Below, in pieces: positions 1-13,277 of a stretch of DNA of 64,000 bases. Within the stretch, counting starts at the first letter, position 1. Every line of letters begins with the position of its first letter. The stretch is from Blastomyces gilchristii SLH14081 (Eukaryota; Ascomycota; Eurotiomycetes; Onygenales; Ajellomycetaceae): positions 465,897 to 529,896 of the forward strand of contig NW_003101658.1 in the NCBI RefSeq assembly GCF_000003855.2, in the 5' to 3' direction. Both the position numbers and the translations under genes were made by a program. A model generated the notes under the pieces. That model saw only the letters and a program-made list of their open reading frames with translations. It did not search any database and was not told the DNA's origin.

Positions 1-3000
1 TACTACTCTGTAAGTATAAGAAGTATGATGCTCTCAGAATCTCAGATCACTGTAGTATCTCTAAAGCTCACAGAGTGAATAAGATAAATAATGAAAACTG
101 AGAATCTGCTCTTATAATAATCAGAGTATGAGAACTCAGATCTGAGAGTTAAAAGACTTATAAGAATTATCTTTAAATTGTAAGATCTCTTCAGAATCTG
201 AAGAAAATTTACAGAAACTGTAATTATCACAGATATTATAGATAATATATACTTAAGACTTATATAACTTCAAAGACATAATCTGTATATAGCTGTTTAT
301 AAGTCAGATTTATACTTCTAATCAGTGTTAACAGACTCACTTATAAAGATGAAATCAGTTAATACTGTAGAGTTAATTAGAGAAGACAAGCTTATCTATA
401 TAATAACTTTATAAATGTCTGAGAACTTTATGATCATGAAAACTGAGCTTCAGATATCAGAGAAATATCAAGATCTTATAGAGATATTCAGCTCAGTAAA
501 GATAGCTGAGCTTTCTTCTCATTATAAGAAGAATCTGATAATAGATTTGATAGAAGAGTAGAAATTCTTCTAAGAATTAATCTATAAACTCTCTTATTAT
601 AAGACAGAGATCTTGTGAGTCTATATGAAAAAGAATCTGAAGAATAACTTTATCTGATCTTTATAGATCTCTGCAGAAGTCTCTGTGATATTTGTAAAGA
701 AGAAGAATAAAGATCTCAGATTATATATAGATTATTATAATCTGAACTTTAAGATAATAAAGAGTTACTACTCTCTATCTCTGATTAAGAATATAATCAA
801 CTGTCTCACAGAAGCTGTCATATTCATACAACTGAATGTAATTAATATATATACACAGCTGTAAATACAGTCTGAGAATGAATAAAAGACTGTCTTTAGA
901 ACTACACTGAGATTGTTTAAATATCTAGTAATGTCTTTTAATTTGATTAATACTCTCACAGTATTTCAGTCTTTTATTAATAAAACACTTCATATATATC
1001 TGAATATTTCCATAATAATATATCTGAATGATGTGATGATGTACTCTGTGAAGAAGAAAGAATACACTGAGTATATACAAAGTATGTTGAAAGTCTTAGA
1101 TAAGACAGAACTGTATATTAAGCTTATAAAGTATAACTTCAGTGTCTGTTAAATTAATTTTCTAGAATATATAATCATCACAGATAATATTCAGATGAAA
1201 TCTTCATAAATTGAGACTATTCTATTATAATCAGAGTTAACTAGTATTTATAAGATTCAGATCTTTCTGAGCTTTGTGAATTTCTATAGATAGTTTATCT
1301 TTGTATTCATAAGAATCTTCTTAACTCTTATAGACATGCTGAAGAGTGAAAATAAGAAGAAGTTATCTTATAAATAGAGAATAAAAAGATTGTTGAGAAG
1401 AAAGAGTTATAAGAACTTTCTTACTTTAGAAGCTTATAAAATCTTTATAAGATTAAAACAGATATTTATAAATATAGTAATACTATTTCACTTTGATCTC
1501 TCACTCTTAATCAGATTAAAGACAAATGTCTTTTTCTTTATAATTTCAGAAATAGTCTTATAACTACAGTTAAATGAGAACTGAGTTTTAGTAATCTTTT
1601 TCTCATAGAAGATATAACTCATAGAGATTAACTATAGTATTTATAATTAAAAGCTTCTTATAATAGTGAAATTCTTTCATTACTAATATTACTACTTTAA
1701 GAATCTTATAACAGTGATTACTATTAGAACTGATTATAACAGCTTATAATAGTTTGCTTTAATCAAGAAACTCTCACAGTAGCAGATTCACTGAGCTCAG
1801 AGATTGAGTGAGTTCTGATTTAAAATAGAATATATCAAGAGAACTAAGAACTCAGTAGACAGACTCTCTCACAGATCAGACTATATTAAGAAGATCAGAA
1901 TAATAGATATAGAGAGACTAGAGAAGACAGAAAAGCTTTACAGAATACTTGAACTGAGTGTTATAAAGAGATTAACTGAAGAGTCTCTTAATCTCTTATA
2001 AGAGAAGAGAAAAAAGAGAGAGAAGAAGTCTGTATAACTACTCTCTATAATATTGAGAGTTAACACTCTGAGAATCTTCACAAGAATTCTTGAAGAGAGT
2101 ATCTATAATCTGAAGAGTTTACAGACTTTGAGAAGTACTATAGAAGATCTGATATAAAAGAAAACAGAATATAAGTCTTTATAAGATCTTTTATTCAGAT
2201 TGTCTGAACTGTAACTGAAGAATAAATATACTCAGTATATTCAGAAACTGCTCACAGCAGAGATTAACTCTGCAGAAATAAAGAATTAAAGAGACTTAAA
2301 TAGTCTCTTATAAAGAGAGAGCTGAATTTATATATCTATGAATAAGTTTTTATACATAGAACTTATTAAAAGATATCATGACTCTTCTCTAGTAAGTCAT
2401 TTTATAAATACTAGAACTTATAAGTTACTTATAAGAAAATACTTTCAATCAAAGATATAAGAACTTATAAAGAAGATAGTAAATTCTTATACTATTTATC
2501 AGAGTTCATGAGTAGTGTAGTTTAGATTATATAAAGAACTTATTTCTCTACTTATTCTGCAGAAATCTTGAGAATAGCTAGAAATAAACACTCTTATAAG
2601 TCTCTCTGAAAGTAAGAATATATATAATACCTGCTTTAGCAGTGTACTAATAATAGTGAATCACTTTATCAAGATAACACACTTTATACTCACTTATAAG
2701 AACTTAAAGTCAAAAAATTTATCTTATATCTTTATCTATAATGTAATCTGATTGTATGAATTATTTATAAATATTGTCTCAGATAAAGAATTAATCTTTA
2801 TAGAGAAGTTCTAATTTAATCTAATAACTATACTGAAGAGTTTATAAGATCTAAGCATAGCTTTTCATCAATAGATAGATAATCAGATAGAATATTTAAT
2901 AAGTATATTGAAATAGTATCTACAGTACTTTGTTAATTATAATCAGAATAACTGAGTATATTAATTATTACTTACAGAGTTTATATATAATAACTCAAAG

Positions 3001-3640
3001 CATCTTAGTATAGATAAAACTCTCTTTGAGATGCTCACTAAGACTTATTCACAGATAATCTTGATAGATCTACAAGAGTATACTATAAAGTGTAGTAATA
3101 CTCATGAACAGGCTGAGAGAATTCAGAATATTCAGAAGAAAGCTTATAAATTCTTAAGAAAGACTTAAGAGTATTAGAAGAGATACTATAACTTCAAGTA
3201 TATTATAAAGAGTTTTAAGAAAGATGATAGAGTCTGACTAAGTCTAGAAAATATTATTATATAGAGATCTAGTAAGAAGCTGAATCTCTTACAGACAGAG
3301 TCTTATAAAATTATAAAGAAGATTAACTCACAGTTTTACAGATTGAAACTGTTATCTGAGTTATAGATATACAATGTTTTTTATATCTCTTTTCTTCACA
3401 AATATAAGAAATTCTTAGAAGAGAATTCTGTGACTTATCACTCTGTTTATAAAGTACTAGAGAGTGAAAGAGAATATCAGATTAAAGAAATTATTAACTC
3501 AGAGAAGTAAGATTACAAGCTCTGATTCAAGATTCAGTGACAAGAGTATTCTGATAAGATAAATAAGTTCACTTGAGAATTATCTGAGTAGATAAGACAT
3601 CTGTAGAAGCTGAGACATGACTTTCATATTATAAATTCTG
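1..3640 (+). pseudogene. T1-A pol relic: reverse transcriptase, RNase H, integrase, chromodomain
   Basis: Mutated polyprotein of a Ty3/Gypsy element. The longest open stretch, 913-1152, reads as the RT palm: YLVMSFNLINTLTVFQ and then YLNDVMMYS, which corresponds to the family's YLDD catalytic box with Asp changed to Asn. RNase H-like sequence follows to about 1,900. From about 2,340 to 3,060 the frame resembles gypsy integrase (RYHDSSLVSHF, then IVSDKELIFIEKF, then AFHQQIDNQIEYL). After an integrase C-terminal part ending near 3,430, a segment around 3,460-3,640 resembles a chromodomain (EREYQIKEIINSEK and following). Stops are mostly TGA/TAG/TAA where the family has Trp, Gln or Arg, as expected from G-to-A and C-to-T mutation. 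No protein can be made. Confidence 0.8.
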
Positions 3641-3713
3641 ATAAGTTAGAATGATACAGTCTTCACTAAGAATCTGATTATAATAAAGATATTAACACTA
3701 TTATTTATAAACT

Positions 3714-4245
3714 TGTAATGTGATGAAACCGAAGCAGTGGCTAGTCAGCGGTGTCATGTAGAAGTAGTTGTTTAAGAAGCTGTATAAGTGAGCTTGACTA
3801 TCTTGCTTGAATAGTGAGCTTGTAGGCTACAGGGTTATTGCGAGGATATCACAGATATAATACTTAGTATACTAAGAAGATTGTATGAGACATACAGTAA
3901 CTCTTATATATATTTCAGTAGAAGAAAAATGAATCACTGCTTCTTTGATAAGAAGCCAGTATCTAGCTATTCTATATAGACAATGAGTGAATACTCTTCT
4001 CTCATTTCATGAGTGAGAATAGCCAGAGTAATACCTCAGCAGTGCCTTATTATCAAGAAAGAGTAATCTGCTGATCTTATATAGAAGCAGAGTTCTCATA
4101 TTCATCAATCAGATCTTTCTATAATATATCTGAATAATGTCATAGAGTGATTGAAAACTAGTTTGAATAAGATGAAATTATCTGTATGAAAGTGATGAGT
4201 TATGTGAAACTGTAGTAAGATCTTAACACTGTTGAGAGTGTAATA
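3714..4245 (-). repeat. T3-A 3' LTR (532 bp)
   Basis: Aligns over its full length, without length change, to 10,958-11,489 and to the reverse complement of 57,496-58,027. The left-most 60 bases still hold ACCG, GTGGC and AGCGG, whereas the rest has lost nearly all CC, GG and CG. Confidence 0.88.
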
Positions 4246-4663
4246 ATACTCTTCTCTTTAAGAGCATAGTCTTGATACTCTCAAGATTACTGAATTAGAA
4301 ATTATCTTTATTATATAGCAATAGTTATCAACTGATTGACAGTACATATACTGTGTATAATATAAAGAAATAGATGAGTTTTTCTGCTGACTATATAGAT
4401 CTTTCTTTTCTCATCTTTATTCAAATCAAACACATGATAAGTGAGTTTCTTATATATCAATTTGAAATGTGAAAAACATAGTTAATAAATGACTTACAGA
4501 TCTCTCAATATATTCTGTTCTATATATAAAATTCTCTGCAAAAGTGATGTGTTTTTAGAGACAAAGTTAACAGTAGTAGCAGAATTTTTTGAAAAGATTC
4601 TTTCTCTCTGTGAAACATTTTTCTTCTCTCTCTCTCAATTATAACAGTGAGTGCATGAGAGTA

Positions 4664-5074
4664 TCATTCTTGAAGAATAATAAAGAGCTTATTCTGACAT
4701 TTTCTAGTGAATAATAAACATCTTTGTGATGCAGCTGCAGTCTCTGTGACTGTTAAGAAAGCTAGGTTGAAGATGAAGACAGCAGTATCAATGAACTGTG
4801 AGAGTATCACTCTCATTGTCACATCTTCTTCTGCTTCTCTTGCAGTCACAGCAGTAGTTGCTGTGTCTTGCAGTGAGATGTCATCTCTTCTGCTGACTGA
4901 TGTGTCTGCACTCAGTCTGTCTTCTGCTCTTCTCATCACTATTGTGATGCTGTTCTTTCCCTCAGTCAATACAGTGGCATATGACTCTGTGTGATCATTC
5001 AGAGAGGAACCTGGGAAGAGCTTGATTTCAGGGACAGTGACTTTAAGAAGCTCAATCTGTAGTTTCTCTCTCAC
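4664..5074 (-). pseudogene. T3-A post-integrase open frame (136 codons), hypothetical
   Basis: An uninterrupted 136-codon stretch between the chromodomain-like region and the 3' LTR of T3-A. It begins MREKLQIELLKVTV and contains a charged segment (RRAEDRLSAD, AREAEEDV) that could form helix or coiled coil. T3-B repeats the same frame at the window end (about 63,900-64,000) and extends it upstream, so the real frame in the parent element was longer than the stretch still open here. It shows no domain I recognise. Its base composition (low CC/GG/CG) is that of the rest of the element. Persistence of an open frame in a heavily mutated element may be chance, because few Trp codons were available to become stops. 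Confidence 0.45.
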
Positions 5075-6049
5075 AGCACATCTGAGCCCTGCTCAGAATA
5101 CTGCTGAGTTGAGTTCACAGAGTTCTGCAGTTTCTTCATCTTCTCTCTATAAGAAGGCTTCAGTGCAGTCTCTGACTGGCACTACTACTTATCTACACTG
5201 TATTAAACAGCTGAAGAAGAGAGAGATTTTATACACTCATCTCTTCTCTCACTCTCATTATTTTCATTATATCTGTAACAATGACTTCTGCCTCTCTGTA
5301 AGTATTATCTCATAGAAAGACATTATATCAGCTCTGATAAGAAGTCTAGATGCTTAAGTAGTACAGAGTGAGAGTCTCAGAGCTTCAAGTATTGATAAAT
5401 TCTATCAAGACTGAGAAGGTTCTTCTTACTCATCTGTAAAAGAAGATGAAAATGTGAATCTCTGAGATAAAAAAACACCTCAGAATGACTGATCTCAAGA
5501 AGAAATCAGTCAGTGCTGTCATTTAAAGTGCTATAAAGATCAATCACTGATTAAAGAGAATCTCACTTCAATTGAAGCAGATAACTGAGATGCTTTATAA
5601 GTTAATAAGTTGATATTTTTATACATTTCTCATGCTCTTCTGCAGTGCTGCAGCACTAATTTCTCAGTAGACAAAGATATCAGTACTGAAGACTTCAATA
5701 ATGAAGAATAAGTTTGATGAAGATATGATTATTGATGAGTAGACTCTGATTTCTCTTTTTACTTTTTCAGCAGACTGCAGCTTTATTAGAATAGTAGCAG
5801 TCTGTGAATTAATAATATTAATCTTTTTATTAGTTTTCAATATTTCTTTTCTCTAACTGCTTCAGGAATTTTACACTTGTATAGTCTTATTAAACTTCTA
5901 AAAAACTCTTTAAGAGAAAATAGAAGAAGAGTGCTACAGAGTCTATAAGACACTGGCTCATTATTATGAGATTATCTCTAAAAAACTCTTTGAGAAAAAT
6001 GAGAAGTCTTAAGTAGTATTTCTTATCTAATATCTCTGATATATAACAG

Positions 6050-9000
6050 AGCAGTCTCTACTAGCTATCTTATAGCTTATAATCTCTTTCTCAGTATTTT
6101 TCAAATACTCAAGCAGTTCTTATGAATTCTCTGATAATGAATAATCTTTTTATTTAACAAGATATTAAAGCTTGCTGTAATATATTCACTTATTCAATAT
6201 TTTCTCTATAAGATATTCAGTATCACTCTCAATCTTGATACTATCTGACTAAGATGACTCTATCTCAGAGTGTTACTTATAGAGCTTTAAATAAAAAATA
6301 TGAAAAACAGAATGAATTGATTTCAATTCTGTGAGTAATTTCAACTTATATATCTGCTTACTTATCACTCTTATTACTGAGAAAGGTTCTAGTCACTACT
6401 TACTGAGCTTCTTATACAGTCTTATTATCTTAATTTTCTTTGCTGAAAGTAGTATTTAATTCTCTATCAAGAACTTTATTGAAAGATATTTTTAATTATA
6501 GTATTTTATCTGTCACTTCTGAGTATAGTAGATGCTTTTTATCATCTTCTTATGAATTTTATTTAAAAGTTTCAATCTCACTTTTACTTCTGACACTGAG
6601 AGATACTTCATTCTCTGTATCTATTTAATATTCTGACTGTCTATTTCTCTCTTTGAAATATTGTCTGCAATGTCACTGAGTAACAAAGAATTATATTCAT
6701 AATAAGTATAGAAAGAAAATATCTTTAAGATTGCATTCTTTGTATTATTATATATGAATTCAGTGATTAGAAGATGTTTAAGTCAATTATTCTGATAATA
6801 TAAATAGAACACTCAAAGATGCTGTCTAGTGTCTGATTCTGATATTCAGCCTGATCATCTGTCTGCAGATGAAATACAGTACTGAGAAGACATCTTATTA
6901 TAAGATAATAGTAAAAAGTCAATCAGTATTTACTAATGAAGAGAGATTCTTGATCTGTTATTAATAATTTCAGAGCACTGTGATTATAAATAATGATATC
7001 TAAAAACAGATCAGTCAATTCAGAGGCTTTAATCTTTTTATAAGTAGAGATATATCTGATTATCTTTGTAAAGTAGTCAACAATGATCAAAATTGAGTCA
7101 TATTCTTTGACTCTTGTCAACTTCAGTAGATTAACTATGAAATTTATTAATAGATTCTGCTATAAGCTCTTTGAAACAGGCAGTGATATCAACTTACTAT
7201 ATTACTTATACTATGAAATCTTTATCTTTTAACAGATATTGTAAGTCTTAATATACTCTTTAATATCTGCTCAGAGCTTGTTTTAAATATATTTATATTT
7301 TAGAAGCTTCTTAGTCTTCTCTAACCTGAAGTGTCTCATATGAGAATTATTATAATGAATTCTCAATAACTTCTAATGCACTGCTCTGTTATAAGAGATG
7401 AAGACTGAATCATTCAGTAGTAGAAGTTCATATTCTTCTAGTTATCAGTGACTTGATTTCTTAGCAGTACTGTTCTGCTCAGAGTCTGTCTCTTTCAAGT
7501 TCAAATCAGATTCTTTCTTCTTCAACTTCTGAATTCAAGCTGCAGTAGAGATATCTCTCTTCTATAACTTATTAATAAATTTTAAAAGTAGTTGAGTTGA
7601 AAGATTATAGACTGTTTTATTCTTTATCAATTCAATGATTGTAAGATATAATATAAGAAGCTCATAATCTTCAGTATCAGTTCTCTGCAGAGATCTGGGT
7701 TTTCTTTCATCTTCTATACTAAGTTATACAGCTATCTTATCAGCACTGTTTCTAAGCTTCAGAGAATTTCAACTCTCTGCAGTCAGCTTCTTCTGCAGTG
7801 ATAATAGAGATTCTTTTATAGAATTCTTCTCTGTATTAATAATATTATAATCAGACTGTCTAGATAATATGTTGATGAAGTTAAGCTGATCTGAACAGTA
7901 TCAGATATAGAAATCATACTCTGAAAGCAGCTTCACTTATCTGGCTTAACATTCTGTCAAGCTCTTTATTGTTAAGAAGTAACACAGATTTGTATAATCA
8001 GTGAGAACTTGTACTGAATACTTACTACTTTGAAGATAATGTTACTAGATCTTAAAGAATTCAATAATTATTAACATCTTCTGATCATAAATATCATATC
8101 TTCTCTATGTGAGTGATAACTTCTTGAAGAAGAAGATTATTAATCTTTATTCACAGTATCTTATAGACTCTGTGAAAAAGTCTTCTCTTATAGATAATTC
8201 ATTATCTGTTTTCTCAGAGATAATTATTCTCTGATTCTTTCAACATTGAAAGGTCTTCAGTATTAACTGTAAAAAGATTTCATAGATCTCATTTCTGAAT
8301 ACATCAGTCTCACACTAACTGAGTAAGTCAGAATTAAAGTGATTCAGTATTATAATATCTATAAAAGCTTGTTTCAATTCTGCAAACATCTACACAGTAT
8401 CTTAAGTGAGAATAAATAGTTCTGTTTTTCTGTCTTTCACACTTCTCTTTAACAGATCTGTAAGAGGGGTAGTAATCTGTGAATATGTATAGATAAATTA
8501 TCTATAGAAATTTACAAATTCTAGAAACATCTACATCTTATGATATATCTGTGACACTGATCAGTTCTTAATGACAGAGACCTGACTCTGTCATTGAAAT
8601 GTCATTATCTCAATAATATAATCTAAGAAATTAATCTCCTGTATATAGAACAAGCATTTTTCAGTGTTTGTATAGAGTTGATACTGTCTTAAGTAACTTA
8701 ATACTTCTCAAACATGAGTATCATGTTCTTTCTTCATTTTTGAGAAGATTAGAATGTCATTCAAGTATACTATGCAGAAGATGTTGACAAGGCCCTGCAG
8801 TGTCTCATTTATATAGATCTGAAAGATGGCTGAAGTGTTACAAAGATTAAAAGATAAAACAAGATATTTAAAATTGCTATACTTGATATGAAAAGCTGTT
8901 TTTTAAATATCATCTTTATTAACTCTGATTCTATAATAGATATCTTATATATTAATTTTTGAGAATATCTTTGCTTCAGATAATTGATCAATTATCTTGT

Positions 9001-9700
9001 TAATTAATAATAATAAATAGTGATTCTTAACTGTCATCTTATTAAGGCCTCTGTAGTCTATATATAGATGTAGCCTATCATTTTTCTTGAGTATAAAGAG
9101 TATAGATATCTCTGCTGAACTCTTTGATAAATATATTCAGTTCTTTGATTGCACTTCTTCAAGATATTTATGCAGAATATTTAATTTCTTTACAGACAAG
9201 TTGTAGAGAGATCTGTACAGTGCTGTTACATCATCTTCAAGACAAATCTTATATTATATCTTGATATTAGAAAACTTCACTGCTTCTCTTTTCAAAAAAA
9301 CATTCTTAAAATCTGTAAAGAGACATTGTGTATATTCATCTTCAATAACAGATACTGCTGCTAATTTTGCAGTGAGAGTGATAACTTCTTCATCTATCTC
9401 TAAGTCTCAGTTATCTGCTATACAGTATATTAACTCAATCTTTTTCTCAAGATTCTTCTGATGAAACTCTTCAGATTTCTCTATCACTGTCTCTTCATCA
9501 GTGAGACAGTACTGTCACACCTGAGTGACTCAGTCAATGAGAGAATTGTTTTCTCTTAATTATAAAAGATCTAGAATAACATTCTTATCTATAATATTAA
9601 CTGTGTAGAGGAGCAGACTGCTCTTCTTAAAGATTTCTTCTAAGTCTGTGATCATACACTGTGCTTGAATTATGTTAAAATAGTGATATTTTATTTTATC
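6050..9700 (-). pseudogene. T3-A pol relic: RT, RNase H, integrase, chromodomain
   Basis: Minus-strand polyprotein relic. The open piece 7,120-6,923 is the integrase core: MTRVKEYDSILIIVDYFTK, then the stretch ending LKLLITDQESLFISKY, which fits the D...D spacing of retroviral-type integrases (the second Asp is in TDQ). RT sequence lies at about 9,150-8,500; the matching T3-B segment near 59,870-60,230 reads ILFILKKND...LYIDYRGLNKM. The chromodomain-like segment follows integrase and is clearer in T3-B. Many stops. Confidence 0.75.
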
Positions 9701-9899
9701 AGTAAATTTTATATGATCTGACAGATCTATCTTCTTCTAATTCTTTATCAAAGAAAAGAAATAGAATATGAAGTTAATATCTGCTCTAAAGTTGAGTAGA
9801 CATCTCACTGATATCTCTCTATTCAGAATATGCATTGTAATCATAATATAAACTCAGAGATATGAGAATTATCAATTCTTTATTTCTTTCTCTTCTTTA

Positions 9900-10920
9900 T
9901 CTTCTGTGAATATATTTATTAGAAGAGAAGTCAACTTTAAGAAGATATCTTCTCAGTTTCTTCTCTTCTTCAGCTTCTTATAATTACTGATATAGTGATT
10001 ATCAGCTCTGCAGTTGAAATAGAGATCTTTATCAAATCTTTTTTAATATTTCTTCACAGTAAGTGAAGAATTAGAATACTTGAAATTCTTCTTTACTTTC
10101 TTTACACTGAAGTCATCACAGCACTGTTTAGATTCTGTTATTAATTACTTAGAAGAGATCTTATTAGTCTTTTTCTCAGAGAATTAATTATTCAAATAGA
10201 TTCAGAAAGTCAGGTTGATAAGCTCAGTATAATTGATAAGTAAACTCTGATATTATAATATCATTATTCACATCTTATGAGTCAGCTTTATAAGATAAAG
10301 CTGTGTTTTTAATTGATTTAAATCATCAGTTAATTCCTCTTAATATTCTTTAAATCTTACATTGAAATTAAAAGAATTCTTATTATCTCATTAATGTAAT
10401 GAGTTGAACTACTATATTACTGTGAAGTCACAGTTGCAGTGATCTTTAATTTGATTCAGTAGAAAGTTCTTGAATTCTTCTCAAGTCATGATAGTATTGA
10501 TATACTCAAGCTTTCTCTTCTTAATAATTCAAGTAGTTGCAGAGATGTCTTCAAGAAGGTTAATAATATAGATTACTTATATCTCATAAGTATTATACTG
10601 GCTCAGATTAAGGTGAAATTTCTGTTCAAGAATATGAATAAAGCTGTGAAATTCAGATAAGATGTTTCTCTTGTATCTCAGAGAATCTCTGATCTTAATC
10701 TCTCTATCTTCATGATAGATGTAGGTGTGTAGAGGCTGTGACAGTGACAGAGCAGTTGAAGAGCTCATATCAAAATGTGCAGTGAGTTCAGAAATCTCAG
10801 ATTTCTGTCAGAGTAGAGATGTACACACTCTAGAAAATGATGTAGTATTTTTCTCAGAGAATGAGATCAGATCAGTCTCAGCACAGATGTGTGAGATCAT
10901 ATCAGTCTGTTAGAGCTTAA
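9900..10920 (-). pseudogene. T3-A gag relic
   Basis: Region downstream of the 5' LTR in coding direction. The open piece 10,768-10,577 includes RYKRNILSEFHSFIHILEQK, in the style of the retrotransposon gag core, and T3-B holds the same protein near 58,260-58,400. A degenerate zinc-knuckle relic (YFNCRADNHYISNY, with only part of the CCHC ligands left) lies near 9,990-10,050. Not functional. Confidence 0.6.
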
Positions 10921-10957
10921 CTGATTCAAACTTATAATCAGATAAAGTGATTTGAAT

Positions 10958-11489
10958 TGTAATATAACAGAACTAAAGCAGTGACTAGTCAGCAGTATTA
11001 TATAGAAATAGTTGTTTAAGAAGCTGTATAAGTGAGCTTGACTATCTTGCTTAAATAGTAAGCTTGTAGACTACAGAGTTATTACAAGAATATCACAGAT
11101 GTGATACTTAGTATACTAAGAAGATTGTATAAGATACACAGTAACTCTTGTATATATTTCAGTAGAAGAAAAATGAATTACTGCTTCTTTGATGAGAAGC
11201 CAGCATCTAGCTATTCTATATAGATAATGAGTGAATACTCTTCTCTTATTTCATGAGTGAGAATAGCTGGAGTGATACCTCAGCAGTGCCTTATTATCAA
11301 GGAAGAGTAATCTGCTGACCTCATATAGAAGCAGAGTTCTTATATTCATCAATCAGATCTTTCTATGATATATTTAAATGATGTTATAGAGTGGTTGGAA
11401 ACCGGTTCAGATGAAATGAAATCATCCGCATGAAAGCGATGAGCCGTGTGAAACCGCAGCGGGGCCTTGGCGCTGCTGAGAGTGTGACA
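10958..11489 (-). repeat. T3-A 5' LTR (532 bp)
   Basis: Partner of 3,714-4,245. The outer (right) 90 bases keep many CG and GG sites (GAAACCGG, CATCCGCATG, GCAGCGGGGCC), while the inner 430 bases have lost them. The target duplication AAACT follows at 11,490-11,494. Confidence 0.88.
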
Positions 11490-11494
11490 AAACT

Positions 11495-13277
11495 CTAGTC
11501 TATAAGATGATAAGTTTCTACTGAGATGAATAGTTCACAGTATATACAAAGAAAAGAAGAAATTATACTCTTATTAAAGTTAAAAAATAAAGAAAATAAA
11601 AACAGAACTGTGAATATAATTTAGAGATTAATAAAGAAAAAATAAAGAAAACTTATATTTATATTCTCAATACTCACAACACTTAATCTCTCTATGACTA
11701 TTAATTCTTCTCTTCAAAGAAGCAGAGAGTATTATATCTATAGTACAGATAATTATTACATTTAATACAAAGATTATCAGAAATGTACAGACTTCAGAGA
11801 AGTCAGATATCAGAGTATATACAGTTGCAGCAGAGTCTTGAAGACTGATTATCTGTATATATAATCAGATATCTCTTACAAAGCTATATTTACTCTTTCA
11901 GTTATACTGAAGTATTCAGTCTGAAAACAATTGAGATATGAAGAGAGAGCTAATCTACTCAGATTAACTCTCATCATGAATTTATAATATTCACATTATC
12001 TTGATTATCTGAATTTTACAGGTATCTGAGAACTTATCTCTTATTAACAATGAAATTGCAGAAATGCGCTGCAGTATGAGAATTATTGATAGAAAATCTA
12101 GACATATTTATATATATCTGATCAGATATTGTGTAGACAGAGAAGAGATAATCATAGATTTACAGAGCTGTAGAAGACACTGATAATATCAGAAGCTTTA
12201 TAAGAACTATCAGCTAGAATCTGTAAGAAATTACTTATAGAGACATTTATAGTAAAGAGTGAGACTGCTGCTTAAAGCTAGAGACTGATCTGAGAGAGAT
12301 ATGAGATTGACTACTGATCTGAAGATCAGATGCAGTGACAGAGCTGAGAAAGATAAAGATACTGTTATAAATAATAGCACTTCTACTTCATCAGCTGATA
12401 AAAAGTAATCAGAGAAATCACAGAGATACTTATAAGAAGCTCAGCAGCAGTCAGATATTTTTTATAAACATATTAGAATTGAAAAAATTTTTATTCTTAA
12501 GAAGTTCTTGAATTAATATATAGATATTGTTAGAAATACTCTCTCTCTATTATCTGAATAAAAACACTTCACAGATGAATGAGAATACTCACAGTTTATA
12601 AGAATAAGAGCTGTTATAGAAAAAGAAAAAAGAAGATGAGATTTCACAGACAGATCTGAGATATTTATACTACTCTAGAGAGATTTACTTACACTGTGAA
12701 TAATTCTATGAAACAGTCAGATCACTCTAGTAAATAAAGAATAATTATAAATTACAGATCTGAATCTTTCTATATAACTATAAAGAGTAATTGCAGATCA
12801 CAGATATCTTGATTCTATAATTCTACAGTGTTAATAAAAGAATGAAAAATTTCTCATAATTCTACAGTGTTAAAGAATAATGATTCATAAGAATAAGTGA
12901 AAGATTAACTCATGAATACTTCTCTCTAATGAGAATAATTTCATAGAGAGTAATTCATCTGTAAGATGAATCTGTATAGTAATTATACAAGAATCTTATA
13001 AAAATAATTGAGAGTTAATCAGAACTCTTCTGTATAAAAGATATAAGATAAATCTGCATGATAGTCAGAGAAGAATCTATAGATTATAAAGAATCTCACA
13101 GATTAAGAAACTGAGTGACAGACTCTTTTCTCTTTATAATAACAAGGGATTTTTTCTCACTGAGGTTTTTTTATAGATATGAAGAGTTTTTAGTGAGTAT
13201 CACTGCAGTGCTGAGCTGATTCTATGAAGTTACTCAGTGAAAGACTTCACAGATGAAGTCTTAGAGAGGGAAAGATA
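11495..13277 (+). pseudogene. T1-A segment between pol and 3' LTR, unidentified formerly coding DNA
   Basis: 1.8 kb of T1 lying downstream of integrase/chromodomain and upstream of the 3' LTR. It is also present in T1-B (24,404-26,207, opposite strand). Plus-strand frames show long stretches broken mainly by TGA/TAG/TAA that could be former Trp or Gln codons, for example around 12,130-12,480. I cannot assign a domain. It could be an accessory frame, a long 3' UTR, or an unrecognised gag-like or env-like gene. Confidence 0.4.

Larger units (their letters stand above)
3714..11489 (-). mobile_element. T3-A: full-length Ty3/Gypsy chromovirus
   Basis: Complete 7,776-bp element in minus coding orientation. 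Both LTRs (3,714-4,245 and 10,958-11,489) are exactly 532 bp, start TGTAAT and end TGT(A/G)A(T/C)A, with target duplication AAACT on both sides. Reading the minus strand: 5' LTR, gag (about 10,920-9,900), protease/RT/RNase H (about 9,700-7,900), integrase (about 7,400-6,350), chromodomain-like part (about 6,250-6,050), a further formerly coding segment (about 5,700-4,664), 3' LTR. Copy T3-B at 57,496 onward confirms the order. Mutated throughout and not functional. Confidence 0.88.

Noticed and set aside
4707..5315. Plus-strand open frames of 95 and 97 codons in T3-A
   Set aside because: They lie opposite to the T3 coding strand; their Ser-rich translations are the complement of the post-integrase frame.
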